A stretch of DNA of 64,000 bases, from positions 18,662,001 through 18,726,000 of the forward strand of contig NC_059503.1 in NCBI RefSeq assembly GCF_914767665.1. The letters run 5' to 3'. The first letter of the stretch is position 1, and the number at the start of each line of letters is the position of its first letter. Of this stretch, positions 1 to 11,302 are shown piece after piece. The notes below the pieces were generated by a model. It saw only the letters and a program-made list of their open reading frames with translations, did not search any database and had not been told where the DNA came from. The position numbers and the translations under genes are program-made. The stretch is from Harmonia axyridis. Lineage: Eukaryota > Arthropoda > Insecta > Coleoptera > Coccinellidae.

Positions 1-440
1 TTTCCCCAGTTACACAAGAACTATAACAGCTAAAGCAAATCCGTTGGTGATATATAGCTCTACCTCTTCTTATAATCTCGAAAACTCGCAAAACCTATGA
101 ATTTGAGACACTCTGTAGCATTGTAGATAGATAAGTGTGCAACCCACTAACCGGTTCATTCGCCATTTTGCAACACATTATTCAGTTTTCATTTTGAAAT
201 AGTGAATACATTTCATAATGAATTCATGAATTCATTTTATTTGATGTATATTTGTCTAACAATTGGCATAACCTACTGAACAAAAATGAAATGTGAAAAA
301 TGAATACACAGTGTTGCCATTAAAACCATTTAAAATTGTGTAATTCCTATTATAAAATACTATAATTTTATATTCTTATCTACTATTTTTTAATACTTTG
401 AAAATAAAACAAATTGAGGAATGAGTAATTAATAACTTAC

Positions 441-3400
441 ATTGCCTTGTGTAGATTCGTCAACACCGCTGTCGTTATCCCCTTCTGAAAAAAATGACAA
501 CTATTAATAACACTAGTTAATAACTAGATACAGGCTGGAATACCTATTTTTATAGAAGATTTTGTTTTAGTTAAATTCTTAAGTTGAAGTGAATCTTTGC
601 TCTGTTCTATATTTTTTTCTGTTTCCATCTTCACTGCAGTGGTAGATAAACTGATAGGTGTCTCAGAAGGTTTTATTTCTCTTGATATGCTTGTTTTGTT
701 TACAGATTGTTCAATGCTTTTCTCTTCTTTTATGTTCTCTTTTGCCGAATTTGTACGAGGATTCGAAGATTTAGAACTCACTGATGATCTGGATTCAGGT
801 CTCTGTGTCAAGATACTATCAGGAGTCTCGTTGATATTTTTAGAGTCATTGTTCTCTAAAATCTGGCCCATTCTAGAACTAGATCTTGATTCTGGTCTAG
901 AAGGATATTCATGTTCTGATTTTCGTTCTAAACTTTCCTGAGAATTTGTAAATTTTCTGTCGTCTATACTACTATTCCTACTTAGGGTTCTCACTGGTTC
1001 TTCATTGAGATTCGTAGTAGAAGAGTTCAAAGAACTAGATGTGGATTTAATAGGAGCATACTTCTCCAAATTTACAGGGGGTGGTTCGTTATTATCCATA
1101 TTTGCATGTCCAGGAGGTGAACTATTGATATCTGTGGAATCCAGGGTTTGGCTTCTTGAGAATTGCTCAAATTTTTGCTGCTCTGGATTTGGTTCAGATC
1201 TTTGATGAATCATTCCAGGATGACGTACCCCAGGCGGTATCCCTCTTGGAAATGAACCAGGAGGAAAAGGGACACCAGGAGGTCTTATATTGGGTCCTCC
1301 AGGTCTTATATTTTGGTTCAACTGATTATTTGGGAATCCTTGTTGGAAGGGAGGCCTGTTTGGTATCTGTGGAGGTCTGAAAACTGTTCCTGGTGGAGGT
1401 GGCCTTATCTGTTGACCTGGTGGTCTTATGGGAACACCCTGTGGATTTGGAAATCCTGGTCGTATAGGGAAAGAACTCCTGCTATCGATCCTTTGTAGGG
1501 GTGGTCTCGGTGGATAGTTGACCGGAGGTGTGTTGTTTCCGTTAGGAAATTGCTTGATCTATTAAAGATAGGTCCGGTGAGTTCATATCATATCATTATG
1601 GCTTTTGATTTTTATTTTTGTTGCTGTAATGTTCTTTCAGGATATACGGGGTGATTTACGAAAGTTAGAATATTTCAAAGAAAGGCTCGAGATATGAACT
1701 TGAAATTTCATAGATAAGTTTGGTTTGGAGAGATGAATTCTTGAAAAAAACTTCGTTCAACTTCCGGTTTCACCGGAAATGATATCAACATTTGTTTTTT
1801 AAATGTAATACCCAGCTTTTTGTCATAATTAGATAACTCATTAAATTATACATTGCTTCAATGTATCATTTGCATATTTTCCCCAGTTCCCCTGTCTGAA
1901 ATCTGAAAAAAATCTCAAAATTTTTTCAAATAGGGCTTCATTCCAATTTTTTTTTCGAGATTTTTGCATGAAAATTTTTCATTTTCAGCCATGACAAGAA
2001 CCATTTTTTTATTGGTCAGGTGAAGTCTACGTCAAAAAAAAGTGTATTAGTGTAAAACATACTGCTGCCTTAAAATTCTTATGATGAAATGAGATATAGG
2101 GCAAAATTCATTTAATTTTTTTCTGAAAAATGGTCTGATTCTCGCTTACGTTATTGAAGTTTCATTCATTTAGAAGTTATGGTGCAAAAAACAAGATTCT
2201 GTCTCGAGTATTCTTTCAAATATTCCAACCAATAGTCTTCGTGAATTACCCTCTAAATTTCGTTTTAATTAAAGAAGGGCTTACATTTTCAATTTTCAAA
2301 AACTTGACAAGAATATAGAAGAATGGGTGATTATTGATTTCATTTAATGGAAAGAATTGTACTTCAAATCCTTATTTTACCAGTAAGAAACAATTGAAGA
2401 TACAATGATATTATTCAGATTATAAAAATGCAATATAATTCGACATATATTCTATTCCGTTGTTTGTAGTTTCTGTTTAAGGAAAAATTTTTGCGTTAAA
2501 TGATATCGATAAAAAACTGGTATTAGAAATTTACACATGCCGTAGAGTGTGTTATTTCTCATGACAGTTCATAATATGGATATTTGTAAACTATAGTTAT
2601 TGTCATAGGTATGAGTTTTGTGGTATTTGCGAGCTTCTCCAAGGGGTACCTATTGCATGTGTTCTTATTCTTTTTAATAATTCTAAAAATAACAACTCAG
2701 TAATACCATTGTTAAATAAAGACTGCACAAGGATCGTTTAACTTAACACATTAATTTTTTTGTTTATGATTCAATTTGCAGATAAAATGAAAAGACTTAT
2801 TCTGAAATTTAGCTATATAAAATAAAACAAATCAACTTTTTGTGGAAAGACATTTTTCAACAGATTTGTTTCTACATGTATAGAAGAGAAAGTATCGATC
2901 CTTCTGTGGGGTTTATATCAAACTTTTATTGTTTTATCCAATCTCAGTTCCTTTCTGTTTCTACAATAGAATTCCACCTGCTGAAATTGACTGGTTGATT
3001 AAACTTTTGTGAAATCAGCGGTATGCATACATTCTTATCTTATCTATTATATTTTTCATTTCTGCAGGAGTCAAAAATGATGATGACTTGTGGATAAAGT
3101 TCCATATAGGTAATACAGGGTGTTTATAATGATCGCATCTTCAAATTTTGGATTATTGTTTGCCGCTCATTATTCTTTAAAATGTAAATATTATGTATGT
3201 GAAGCGATAAAATGAGTCAGATTATTTAGTGAAGATTTTCTATGTAGACCTTGTAGGTATTTACATTTCTCTTTTCCATAGATAAATATCAAATCTTCTT
3301 GGATAAACGTAAAACTGAATCGAACTAAGATGACATTTAATTTAATTTATTTCCCATTGATTTTCATCTTCTTCAAGTGGAATTCGACATATGAATCTCC

Positions 3401-6400
3401 TATAACATTAACATTGTATGAATAGGGTTTTCCAATAAAAGGTTCCATTTTGAATAGCCTGCTATATGGGCAGCTGTGACTTTCGAAGCTGTCATTTTTC
3501 GACATTTGACAAGCAAAAACTACGTCATTGCTAAAAATGGAAGATACACGCTTCAAAAACGCACAGAAATTGTGAAATCACAGTTCGAAAAACTAGAGCA
3601 CTTTTGGGTCTTCGTCAACCCCATCCTCAGCCGGCAAAAGTGAAACTGTTGGAAAAATTTGAACTGATGACACAAGTTAGTGATGTGAAGTATTGAAACC
3701 GTGTTCGTCGCTCAAGAAAAACTATTGCCGCTGTAGCTCGTAGTTTAGACGAAAACCCAGGTTTGCCGTTTTCTCGTCGATCTTGGAAATTAGGCTATGA
3801 TAAAGGATTTTTTATGATTGGAATTGGAAGATATTGATGTGGACTACGTTTATTTTCAACGAGATGGCGTTAAATGTCATTCTGCAAGAAAAGTTTCCTG
3901 GCCGTGTTATTTCTCAAAGAGGTGATCACAATTGGCAATCGATATTTTGTGATTGAACACTTTAGACATTTTTCTATAAGGCCATGTGAATCGATTCAAG
4001 ACCTTAAAGATAGAACTCGATAGAACTATCAAGGACTTACAGCCGCAAGTGTGTAAATTGGGAAAATTTCATGAAAATAATATGGTACTACAACCGATAT
4101 GCTGGCCAAATGGCCAGCATATCAGCGATATCAGCCAAATGGCTGATATCGTCTTTCATCGTTAAAGGCATTTCTCTTCTAAATGAAATAAATATCCATT
4201 GATTTCTCTTATTCTCTTTTTTATACCAAAATGAAACCTCTTTATTGGAAATCTCTTCAGTTAGTTTCTGCTTTTGATACCATATGATTTATATTTTCGT
4301 ACGATCTAGAAAATGGTAGTTTATATTTACAACCTTCATGATGACGTCTGATATTATACAATAGATGAATATATCAGTGGGTTTCATGATGCAGGTACAT
4401 CACATAAATCCTCCAGGGGTTGTTGCATCGCTGGATATCGATTATACAAAAACATTCCGAATACCGAATTTTGTGTTTTATGTGAGACGCTTAGGCTGTT
4501 CGTGATCTAGGGTTACATTAGTCTAGATTCTACGAATAAAATTTGAGTATCTCAGCAGAAGAATGTCACACGACTATCTTTTGTTGCATTTCATGTACCA
4601 GGCTCTAAGGTCTCCGAATTGCACGAGCTGTGGAAAAATTCCGTGCTATATACATATTCACCCTTATAATTAACATATGTTCGATCACCACGTAGTGTGG
4701 TGTTTCGCGTGATAGCTACTACATGAGAGAGTGGGTTTGATAATTTTCAGAAAAATGAAGAATATAATTCTGACATGTGATTCGAATCATGGTGGTTTCT
4801 TTTTTCCCATAATAGAATTATTTAATTCATAAAGATAGAATGAGTATACTTGATGAAGGTGATCTGATATAAATATAATATCTGATAAAAAAACTGCAGC
4901 ACCCAGAAGGAGCTGTTTGAATTTTAAATTTAAATGGTAAAGTATAGATAGTATAGAAAGGAGTAAATGATTGAAATTCGGAGAAAAAACGAAGAGTTTA
5001 CAATTTTTTTCAATAAATTTGTTAATAATGTGTTTGTCCACCGCGATTATACACCCCCACCACGTCTCGAGGCAATAAGATGGTCTATTTCTTCTTGAGG
5101 GATACTATCCCAAGCTACCTGTACATCATGTCTCAGAGCCGCCAATGTTCGAGGGGTAAATTTCCAAGCCTTTTACCCATGATGTCCCAAAAATGCTCTA
5201 TGGAAGAAAGTTCGGGGATCTGGGCGGCCATGGCAAAATATTCACATGTTTCGCTTCGAAAACGTTTAAACTAACTCTGGCAACATGAGGTCGGGCATTA
5301 TCTTGCTGAAATATTGGATTCTTGAGCCGGTTAAGGCGGAGGAGAAAAAATGGCTCCACTACTTCTTGAAGGTAATGTAGCGCTGTCATGTTACCTCGAA
5401 TAAAGATTAAAGGTGACCTACTTGCATGAGCAATAACACCCCATACCATAAAGCCTACTCTCCGGTGTACATGACGCTCAACATAAAAATGAAGTTCACG
5501 TCTTTCTCCCGGACGTCGACTAACCCTTTTTCGGCCATCATGTGCACCCAAGGAGAATCGAGATTCATCAGAAAATACGACCTGATGTTATTCCACATTC
5601 CAATGTTGACGTTCTCTGCACCACTGTAATCGTTGCCGGCGATGCTCAACCGTCATAGGTAACACAAGATGAAATCGGTAATGCTGCAGTCCAAAAGACC
5701 TTATGCGGCGGTAAACCCTTCGGACAGTTACAGGATGGGCTTGTTCTCCTAACCACTCATCAGCCAAAGATCGAGTTCTCACAAATCGATCTCTAATGGC
5801 CATAAGTCTTAGACGTCGATCTTGAACTTCATTTGTGCCCCTTCGACGTACGGTGCCTACTCTTCTTCGATTTTGGGCATTCTCAAACCACGCTTGACAA
5901 CATTCATAACAATTGTTGGATTTCTCTTCGTACGGTTAGCGATTTCTCGAAATGACAACCCCGCCTCCTCATGACCAATAATTCGATCTCATTCAAATTC
6001 ATTTAGCTGGCGATAAATTCCGCGTATACGTGCTCTAGGCATTTCAACAACAACTAAACATCGACTTTGGATCTCCTTGTTGTAAAATTTAAAAAACGAC
6101 TACAATATTAAAGTAACAAAAATTGTTTATATGAAAATTTTTTTCTTCAAAATTTAATCATTTACTCCTTACTATACTATCTATGTTTCACAAAAAAAAA
6201 TAGAATTTAAACAGCTACTTCTGGGTGTTGCAGTTTCTTTGTCAGTTAGTATATCAAAATTTCAACTGACAAGATATTAAAACAAAAACGAGTTTAGGTT
6301 GAACCCATAAACTCAGAAGATAAAGAAAATATCTCATGTATTTTATGGAACTCTAGTTATTGTAATCAATTGGCCAAGTATTTTTCATCTAGAAGCAACC

Positions 6401-6550
6401 AAAGCAACTTCAAATTTCTACATTTGAGAAAGGTTCTTTAAAAACAGAATATGGTCTTACCCCTTCCGAAGAAAATTTATCTTGATCTTTGAAAGACTCA
6501 TTTCGTTCAGTCTCAGGATGGTGATAAACATTATTTGTAGGATGTGACAT
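441..6550 (-). CDS. tau: Probable microtubule-associated protein Tau, 5' coding exons (partial, continues left of window)
   Basis: Three exons join in frame on the minus strand: 6550-6461 (30 codons, phase 0, donor GTAAGA), 1558-544 (acceptor TTTAATAG, donor GTATTC, phase 1) and 484-441 (acceptor TTTTTTTCAG, donor GTAAGT). The start ATG at 6550 follows an in-frame TAA two codons upstream. The predicted N-terminus (MSHPTNNVYHH...) leads into a Pro/Gly/Arg-rich stretch with repeated IRPPG/RPPG motifs. A Ser-rich region follows with two RPESRSS repeats and the segment DNDSGVDESTQ. I recall nearly the same DSGVDESTQ segment just before the proline-rich and repeat region of Drosophila Tau. In that family the C-terminal KIGSLDN...PGGG repeats bind microtubules in neurons; those exons would lie left of base 441 and are not visible. 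The low-complexity N-terminus alone would be weak evidence, so the name rests mainly on the DSGVDESTQ motif. The exon structure is surer than the name. A second in-frame acceptor lies 6 bases into exon 2. Confidence 0.62.
1645..2253. mobile_element. MITE-like TIR element (GGGTGATTYACGAA ends) in Tau intron 1
   Basis: The left end (GGGGTGATTTACGAA, then AGAATATTTCAAAGAAAGGCTCGAG) is inverted at the right end, which reads ...CTCGAGTATTCTTTCAAATATTCC...CTTCGTGAATTACCC. The arms are about 45 bases and the element about 610 bp. It has no coding capacity. It also contains a CTTCCGGTTTCACCGGAAAT palindrome that recurs in a related partial copy near 19736-20100. Confidence 0.6.
2254..3423. other. Tau intron, no recognisable feature
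   Basis: AT-rich intron sequence. A CAGGGTGTTTATAATG motif near 3116 resembles the end of a TIR element, but I found no matching opposite end. No ORF of note. Confidence 0.4.
3424..4257 (+). mobile_element. Broken mariner-superfamily transposon with TIRs (family A, copy 1)
   Basis: Inverted ends: left TTTTCCAATAAAAGGTTCCA, right (reverse complement) TTTCCAATAAAGAGGTTTCA. Between them the plus strand keeps disconnected transposase pieces: GRYTLQKRTEIVK near 3540 (start of the N-terminal helix-turn-helix typical of a widespread insect mariner-superfamily transposase), RRSRKTIAAVARSLDENP near 3705-3765, and YFQRDGVKCHSAR near 3855-3895, which aligns with the block holding the second catalytic Asp. 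The catalytic core between these blocks is mostly deleted, and stops and frameshifts are present, so it is a non-functional relic. A second fragment of the same family lies near 57525. Confidence 0.65.
4096..4151. repeat. Two adjacent perfect hairpins sharing the same loop
   Basis: Positions 4096-4123 form a perfect inverted repeat: 13-bp arms GATATGCTGGCCA / TGGCCAGCATATC with a 2-base AA loop. Positions 4126-4151 form a second: 12-bp arms CGATATCAGCCA / TGGCTGATATCG with the same AA loop. The two arms share the GATAT...GCCA-AA-TGGC...ATATC pattern. They lie inside the transposase relic at 3424-4257. Confidence 0.9.
4877..6252 (-). mobile_element. Tc1-like DNA transposon, nearly full length, inactive
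   Basis: Ends are inverted repeats: right end (reverse complement) ATACTAACTGACAAAGAAAC then TGCAACACCCAGAAG; left end ATAATATCTGATAAAAAAAC then TGCAGCACCCAGAAG. The similarity continues through a shared GAGTAAATGAT motif. The insertion is flanked by TA. The minus strand carries a Tc1-type transposase from about 6040 down to 5050. The N-terminus MPRARIRGIYRQLNEFE is followed by an in-frame stop, then a helix-turn-helix region (GLSFREIANRTKRNP). Further on are a second DNA-binding region (AIRDRFVRTRSLADEW), VVFSDESRFSLGAHDGRKRV with the first catalytic Asp, and NPIFQQDNARPHVARVSL with the second. The third acidic block after PWPPRSPNFLP is frameshifted and degraded. Several stops and frameshifts make it non-functional. 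A solo end of the same family lies at 46850-46903. Confidence 0.85.
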
Positions 6551-6755
6551 TATTTACAGTTTCTTCAGGGCTTGTAAAAAACTGTAATTACATTTGTTAT
6601 CTCATAAATCCTGCCTTCAGCAATTATTCATAAGCGAGGGATGTGTTTGCTTTGTTGTTCCGTGCCAAAAACTGTTTACCTAAGTGATAAAGGACGATCT
6701 TTTGGCATGATGGTTTGTGGAATAGCGTGCCAGGAAATTCAATTGTATAATTAAC
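6551..6755 (-). promoter_or_regulatory. Tau 5' UTR segment and probable upstream splice acceptor
   Basis: Reading the minus strand, TGTAATTACAG ending near 6583 is a plausible acceptor about 33 bases upstream of the Tau start codon, so the 5' UTR probably continues in a non-coding exon further right. No TATA box or initiator is convincing in this stretch. Confidence 0.3.
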
Positions 6756-7640
6756 TAGAGATGTGAGTACTCTTAGACAATTCACTCGAAATTCAGAGCT
6801 TTATTTCAGTACTTTGCAGAGACCAATTTGATAGATGAATTCGTAGAAGGACTGGAAGTATTTGTATTTTCGAATAACTTTTTTACTGTTCAAGAATATT
6901 CAACTATTGATGAATACTTTAAGTGTTCATGAATATTTTGACTATCCGTGACTAGTTGAGTATTCATGAATAATTCGTATATTCGTAAATAGTTTGAATA
7001 TTCGAATATTTAATTTATTCATGAGTATACTATTATTCATGAATATTCACACTATTAATGACTAGATATTTGAATGCTTATTAATTTTATTTTTCATTTT
7101 TGACAATAAACTCTTTCACCCCAAAAAGCCTCACCTACCCTTTTTGAATAGACTTAGACGATAATAGCAAAACTCATGCTCCATCTTGAATTTTACCATT
7201 TCGACAAGAAAATCATAATCACTGAGCTCTAATCCCAAAGCACCCAGTTACATATTTTGATTCGAATTGGACCATCAATTCATAATGCACTGTCTTGTAC
7301 TCCTGGCAAATTTCAAATCAATCGGACAATTAGAAGAAGGTCAAATATAACATGCATAATTTTAACACATTACAAGATAATCCAATAAGCATTCCAATAA
7401 TCATCATTCGAATATTCATTTTTATAAATTGGTGGTAGAAAAATTTAACCATTTATAATATATGAATAGATAGTTTCAATATTCATAGATAGTATTCGTG
7501 TATAGTTGAATGAATACTCAAAAATATTTCGAACATTCATGAATAGTTTGAATATTCTTGAATAGTTGAATATTCAAGAATAGTTTAGATATATTTGAAT
7601 AATTTGAATAGAAAATTGAAAGAAAGTTTCAGCCCTAATA
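6755..7640. repeat. AT-rich GAATATTCATGAATA array, probably inside a hAT-like element
   Basis: Two blocks (about 6880-7080 and 7395-7615) consist of degenerate repeats of the partly palindromic unit TTGAATATTCATGAATAGT. They are separated by about 310 bp of non-repetitive sequence. Outer sequences TAGAGATGTGAGTA (near 6757) and the inverse of TAGGGCTGAAACTTT (near 7640) resemble hAT-type short ends. Many short subterminal palindromic repeats are typical of hAT transposase binding regions. I could not identify a target duplication. Confidence 0.5.
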
Positions 7641-8701
7641 TTTTCTATAGGCACAACTGGCTCGAGAACTACTCAAACTCAAGCGAACTCAAGTACATAT
7701 TGGTTATTTCACTACTGATTTTATTCAATATCGTGTCAACTCTTCATAGTTTGTAATAAGTTTTTGAGTTGGACGTAGCTAACTCAAAATCAAAAATTTA
7801 TCATAAGGTGACAATTCATTGCATCATTGTTTTTATTTTCATTTGAAGAAATAGTTCATTCAATTATAATTATACTTAACAGTGAGGAACATACTGCGAT
7901 TTACTAGAAAAACAACAAATTCTGGAAAAAGATCCAACTCAATAAGGGAAGTATGAAGGAAAGTTTTGAATTACCAGTTCGTTTGAATATCACCTCTGCC
8001 AACAAAGTCGAATAAATCGACATGTTTCAATTGCAAAGTTTGTGTATTGGACACCTTTGAAGTTAGAAGCGCGAGGGATTTTCCGTTAAAAGAAACGAAT
8101 ACTAGCTGTGACCTCTGACATATTACAAGTTTAGTTAAACTACAATAAAACTAATATTCCCCTTTGAAAATAAGCAATATGAAAGCAAATGCAGTTTATT
8201 ATCATTATTATTATATTGAATAAGGAAGGAATAATTTCGCTAACTGATAATTTCATTATTGGTACTTATTATTCTTTTTTTTTCAACTTCCACATTATAT
8301 TCAATAATATAGTAGGGGTATAAATATGTTGGGTTCTGGGTTATGTATTAATATATAGAGTGGCCCACATGAAACAACCTAGCCGATTTTTTTCTCGAGG
8401 TCAATTTTTTTTGGGGAAAACATGTTGTAATTGCAAATTCGTAGGTGTACCATTACACCTAGGAGGGTGGCAACCTCCTCAAGAATTTTAAATAGCACCG
8501 TGAGTTTGAAATTTCTGGCGTTGATTTCGGTGTAAGAGTGAAGAGCTTTTGAAGGAATCCTTAGTATCGAGATGCTGAAATTGTTTATCATTTACTGCTA
8601 GGCAGTAATTCAATTCTTATTCAATGTTTTTATCAGTATTGTATAGAACTCCCAAAAAAAAACTCCAGAATGTGTTTTCCATAATATTGCAGAATTCGAG
8701 A
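7641..8701. other. No recognisable gene
   Basis: AT-rich intergenic sequence with no ORF above background. A stretch at 8350-8590 (GTGGCCCACATGAAACAACC...) has the look of a repeat end, but no partner is visible. Confidence 0.35.
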
Positions 8702-9104
8702 GGGTACAAGGACAAATTTAGAAGTCTTTATTACTTTTTATTTTTGTTTTCTGACGTTTCGACCAATATTTGGGCTTCTTCAGAGGTTTACTATCTTAGA
8801 AAACCCACTCCTTTAAAAAAAATTAACATATCTATTTGTTTGCTACGAGTATATGTAAGAGAAATCATCTATATATATCATAATATACACGACTTCTAAC
8901 TTCTAACATCTATATTATAATATAGATGATTTCTGATTGAGATTTTGTTTTTTTACAAATAACAACCCAATAGATATGTTAATTCTAATTGATGAAGTGT
9001 GTTTTTAAGATAGTAAACCTCTGAAGAAGCCCAAATATTGGGTGAAACGTTAGGTGAACAAAAATAAAAAATGAAAACAATTTCTTAATTTGTCCTAGTA
9101 CCCA
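8702..9104. mobile_element. Foldback element with ~140-bp inverted arms and a CTGAAGAAGCCCAAAT motif
   Basis: The left arm (8702-8840: GGGTACAAGGACAAAT...) reappears inverted in the right arm (8965-9104: ...ATTTGTCCTAGTACCC). Each arm carries CTGAAGAAGCCCAAATATTG followed by a GAAACGT core, inverted between the two. Similar 'CTGAAGA...CGAAACGT' blocks are known to me from invertebrate retroelements and Penelope-like elements; the assignment here is only a resemblance. The centre (8841-8964) is AT-rich with a short ATATAGATGATTTCT/inverse pair. Confidence 0.75.
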
Positions 9105-11144
9105 CAAGTCAATACAACAATTTATATCCTGGGCACTATCACTGTTTCGAATTGAATTTGAATTGTAGGCAGTTTGAATCTTATCATTTATCACATTTTA
9201 CCCAACAAGGTAGGTTTAGGGTATCTATTTAAAAAAATTTCAAAACCCTCAAAATCATGGGGCCTCCCTATATGTGTGCGAATCTACTTCTCGTTTATTG
9301 ATAATGATTATCATGAGTAGATTTGTTTCCATAACTATCATGCCATGTGCACCACTTGTGAATTTATCAGAAGCTTTTATTATCTTGATTATCAGCTGTG
9401 TTCATAAATTGAAAATTGAAAAGTTGTAGTTGAATACCTTACTAAGAATTCCTAAGAAGTCCGATGAAGATGGATTAAAAGATTAGCGAAATAGCAACGA
9501 GTAGACCCCAAGAAATTTAATTTATTTAGGTATGCGTCTTGTTACACACATCAAAAATTATTTATACCCAGTTTGCGTGTTTTCACGTTGTTGAATTTAC
9601 TCGAGTAGTAATGAAAGTAATCCAGAAAATTGGATGAAAACGACGATTTCATTTCTAGATAGAATAGCACTGTAATCGAAAGTGAACAAAAAATTTGGAA
9701 ATACTTTTCAGATTCGAATCTTATTTCCGATTCGTTGGAAAATTACTGTTATTTGACGATAAACTGAATATTTCACCTTTGGGGTTAACACGAAAATAAA
9801 ATGTTTGAAATAAAAATAACTGGAAAACGCGAATCCATTTATTCCAAACTAATGATTCCATTTTCATAATTGTGCATTCATGACTCACCTACACCTATAC
9901 CTACAATAACACAAAATTATGACCGAAGCTCTACAATAACAAAACTACACTCGAATTTTATTTGCATTCACAATCGACTCTGGCCAGGCCACTACATCAG
10001 CTTGTTCCGTTAATTCATATCACGGTGAATTCTATTGTTGTTATCAATTAATTACAATGCTACAATTGTGCGGGATTTTAATTACGTGCTGGTGTTGGGT
10101 TACCTGTGACGATAAAAAAGGGGTGAGTTCACTGTGCTTTCAGAGTACACTGACTTTCAGGAGCTTTTCAGAAATCGAGTGCGCTTGTGTGTGATCGATC
10201 CCCCCGTGGTCCAAAACAAAACATGGGCGGAACTTACGTGGACGTCTCCAGAAAAAATAGAGTGATTCTTATTACGAAGTATGGAATACCTAAGAGGTGG
10301 GAATACTGGTGTGCGCTTTGTTACATTTCAGGCAATGCAAATTTGAAATTGACTATACTTCTCATTCCTTACGTAGGTGGCGCTATATGTCTCTATGGAA
10401 ACGAGAGCGAAATTTGATATGAGCGCCATAGGGAATAATGTGGAAATCAACTGAAGTTTTGCCAATCTCCTTCAAATAAAAGAGACTACAAACAACAAGA
10501 GTGGCCAGTCAGATCTTTTTCAAGTATGAGTGGATACAAGAACACTTCTTAACAGTTTAGGTATACTGAAATTAAACATAAACATCATTGGGTGGCCATT
10601 CAAAATTGTGGAATTGAACACTTGTGAATGTTAGAAATATTGGGGTTTTTACATAGATTCTTTCCACAGATAATGATGTGAATTACATTATGTACTCGAA
10701 GTGTATACAATTGATTCAAGCATGGGTGCTGTTGGCAACAAAAATCCGAGTCGGAGATGAGGATTCTTGCATCTACACGAATGTTTTTTTTTTTTGAATA
10801 ATACTATGCATTGTGTTTTTTAGATTTTTCCACCAAAAATTAGATGCTCTAATCCACATCTTTTTGAAAGCGCTTTTCTAATCGTTTCTAGAACGATGTT
10901 GTCATCTTCAGAAACTGAAATTTACTCAGATCGAAAAACTTGACCAACCAAATATTACTTCTTGTTACTGCTTGAAGCTTTCACAAATCTGGAGATATTT
11001 GCTCGTCCCTTTGTTGCCATGAATTCATGATGTTGCCAATATGTCATTCTGTTTATAATTAAAACTTGATACTTTAATTTCATTCCTTCAAAAAGGAAAT
11101 ATTTATTGTCTGTAGATAAAGACAATTATGATTATTATTATCAT
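9105..11144. other. No recognisable gene; GC-richer patch at 10080-10430
   Basis: Mostly AT-rich intergenic DNA. The patch 10080-10430 is less AT-rich and holds a 76-codon plus-strand ORF without recognisable motifs. On the minus strand GGAGACGTCCAC|GTAAGT near 10240 is a good splice donor, so an upstream non-coding exon of the leftward gene cannot be excluded. I would not annotate it as coding. Confidence 0.3.
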
Positions 11145-11302
11145 ACACAGTCCGGCAATAATACTGGAAAACGTTTTATGACATTATTTTATTTCTAAGA
11201 TCAAATACATTTCTACTATGTATAGATATAGTATATTCTTATTAATTTCAGCGGTGAAATAATTTCATAAAACGTTTTCCAGCCTCGTTGGTAGACTCTG
11301 TA
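11145..11302. mobile_element. Short MITE (158 bp)
   Basis: Inverted ends: ACAG...CTGGAAAACGTTTTATGACATTATTT on the left, and on the right (reverse complement) ACAGAG...CTGGAAAACGTTTTATGAAATTATTT. The central ~60 bp is AT-rich. No coding capacity. Confidence 0.7.

Noticed and set aside
597..1498. Several plus-strand ORFs of 60-115 codons overlapping Tau exon 2
   Set aside because: They are antisense shadows of the biased Pro/Gly/Ser-rich coding exon; the minus-strand frame has the splice sites and the continuous composition.
4787..5041. 84-codon minus-strand ORF at the left end of the Tc1-like element
   Set aside because: It crosses the transposon terminal repeat boundary and so cannot be an original gene of either the element or the host.
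10187..10417. 76-codon plus-strand ORF in a GC-richer patch
   Set aside because: No recognisable motif, no splice context and no continuation in neighbouring frames; length is within chance expectation.
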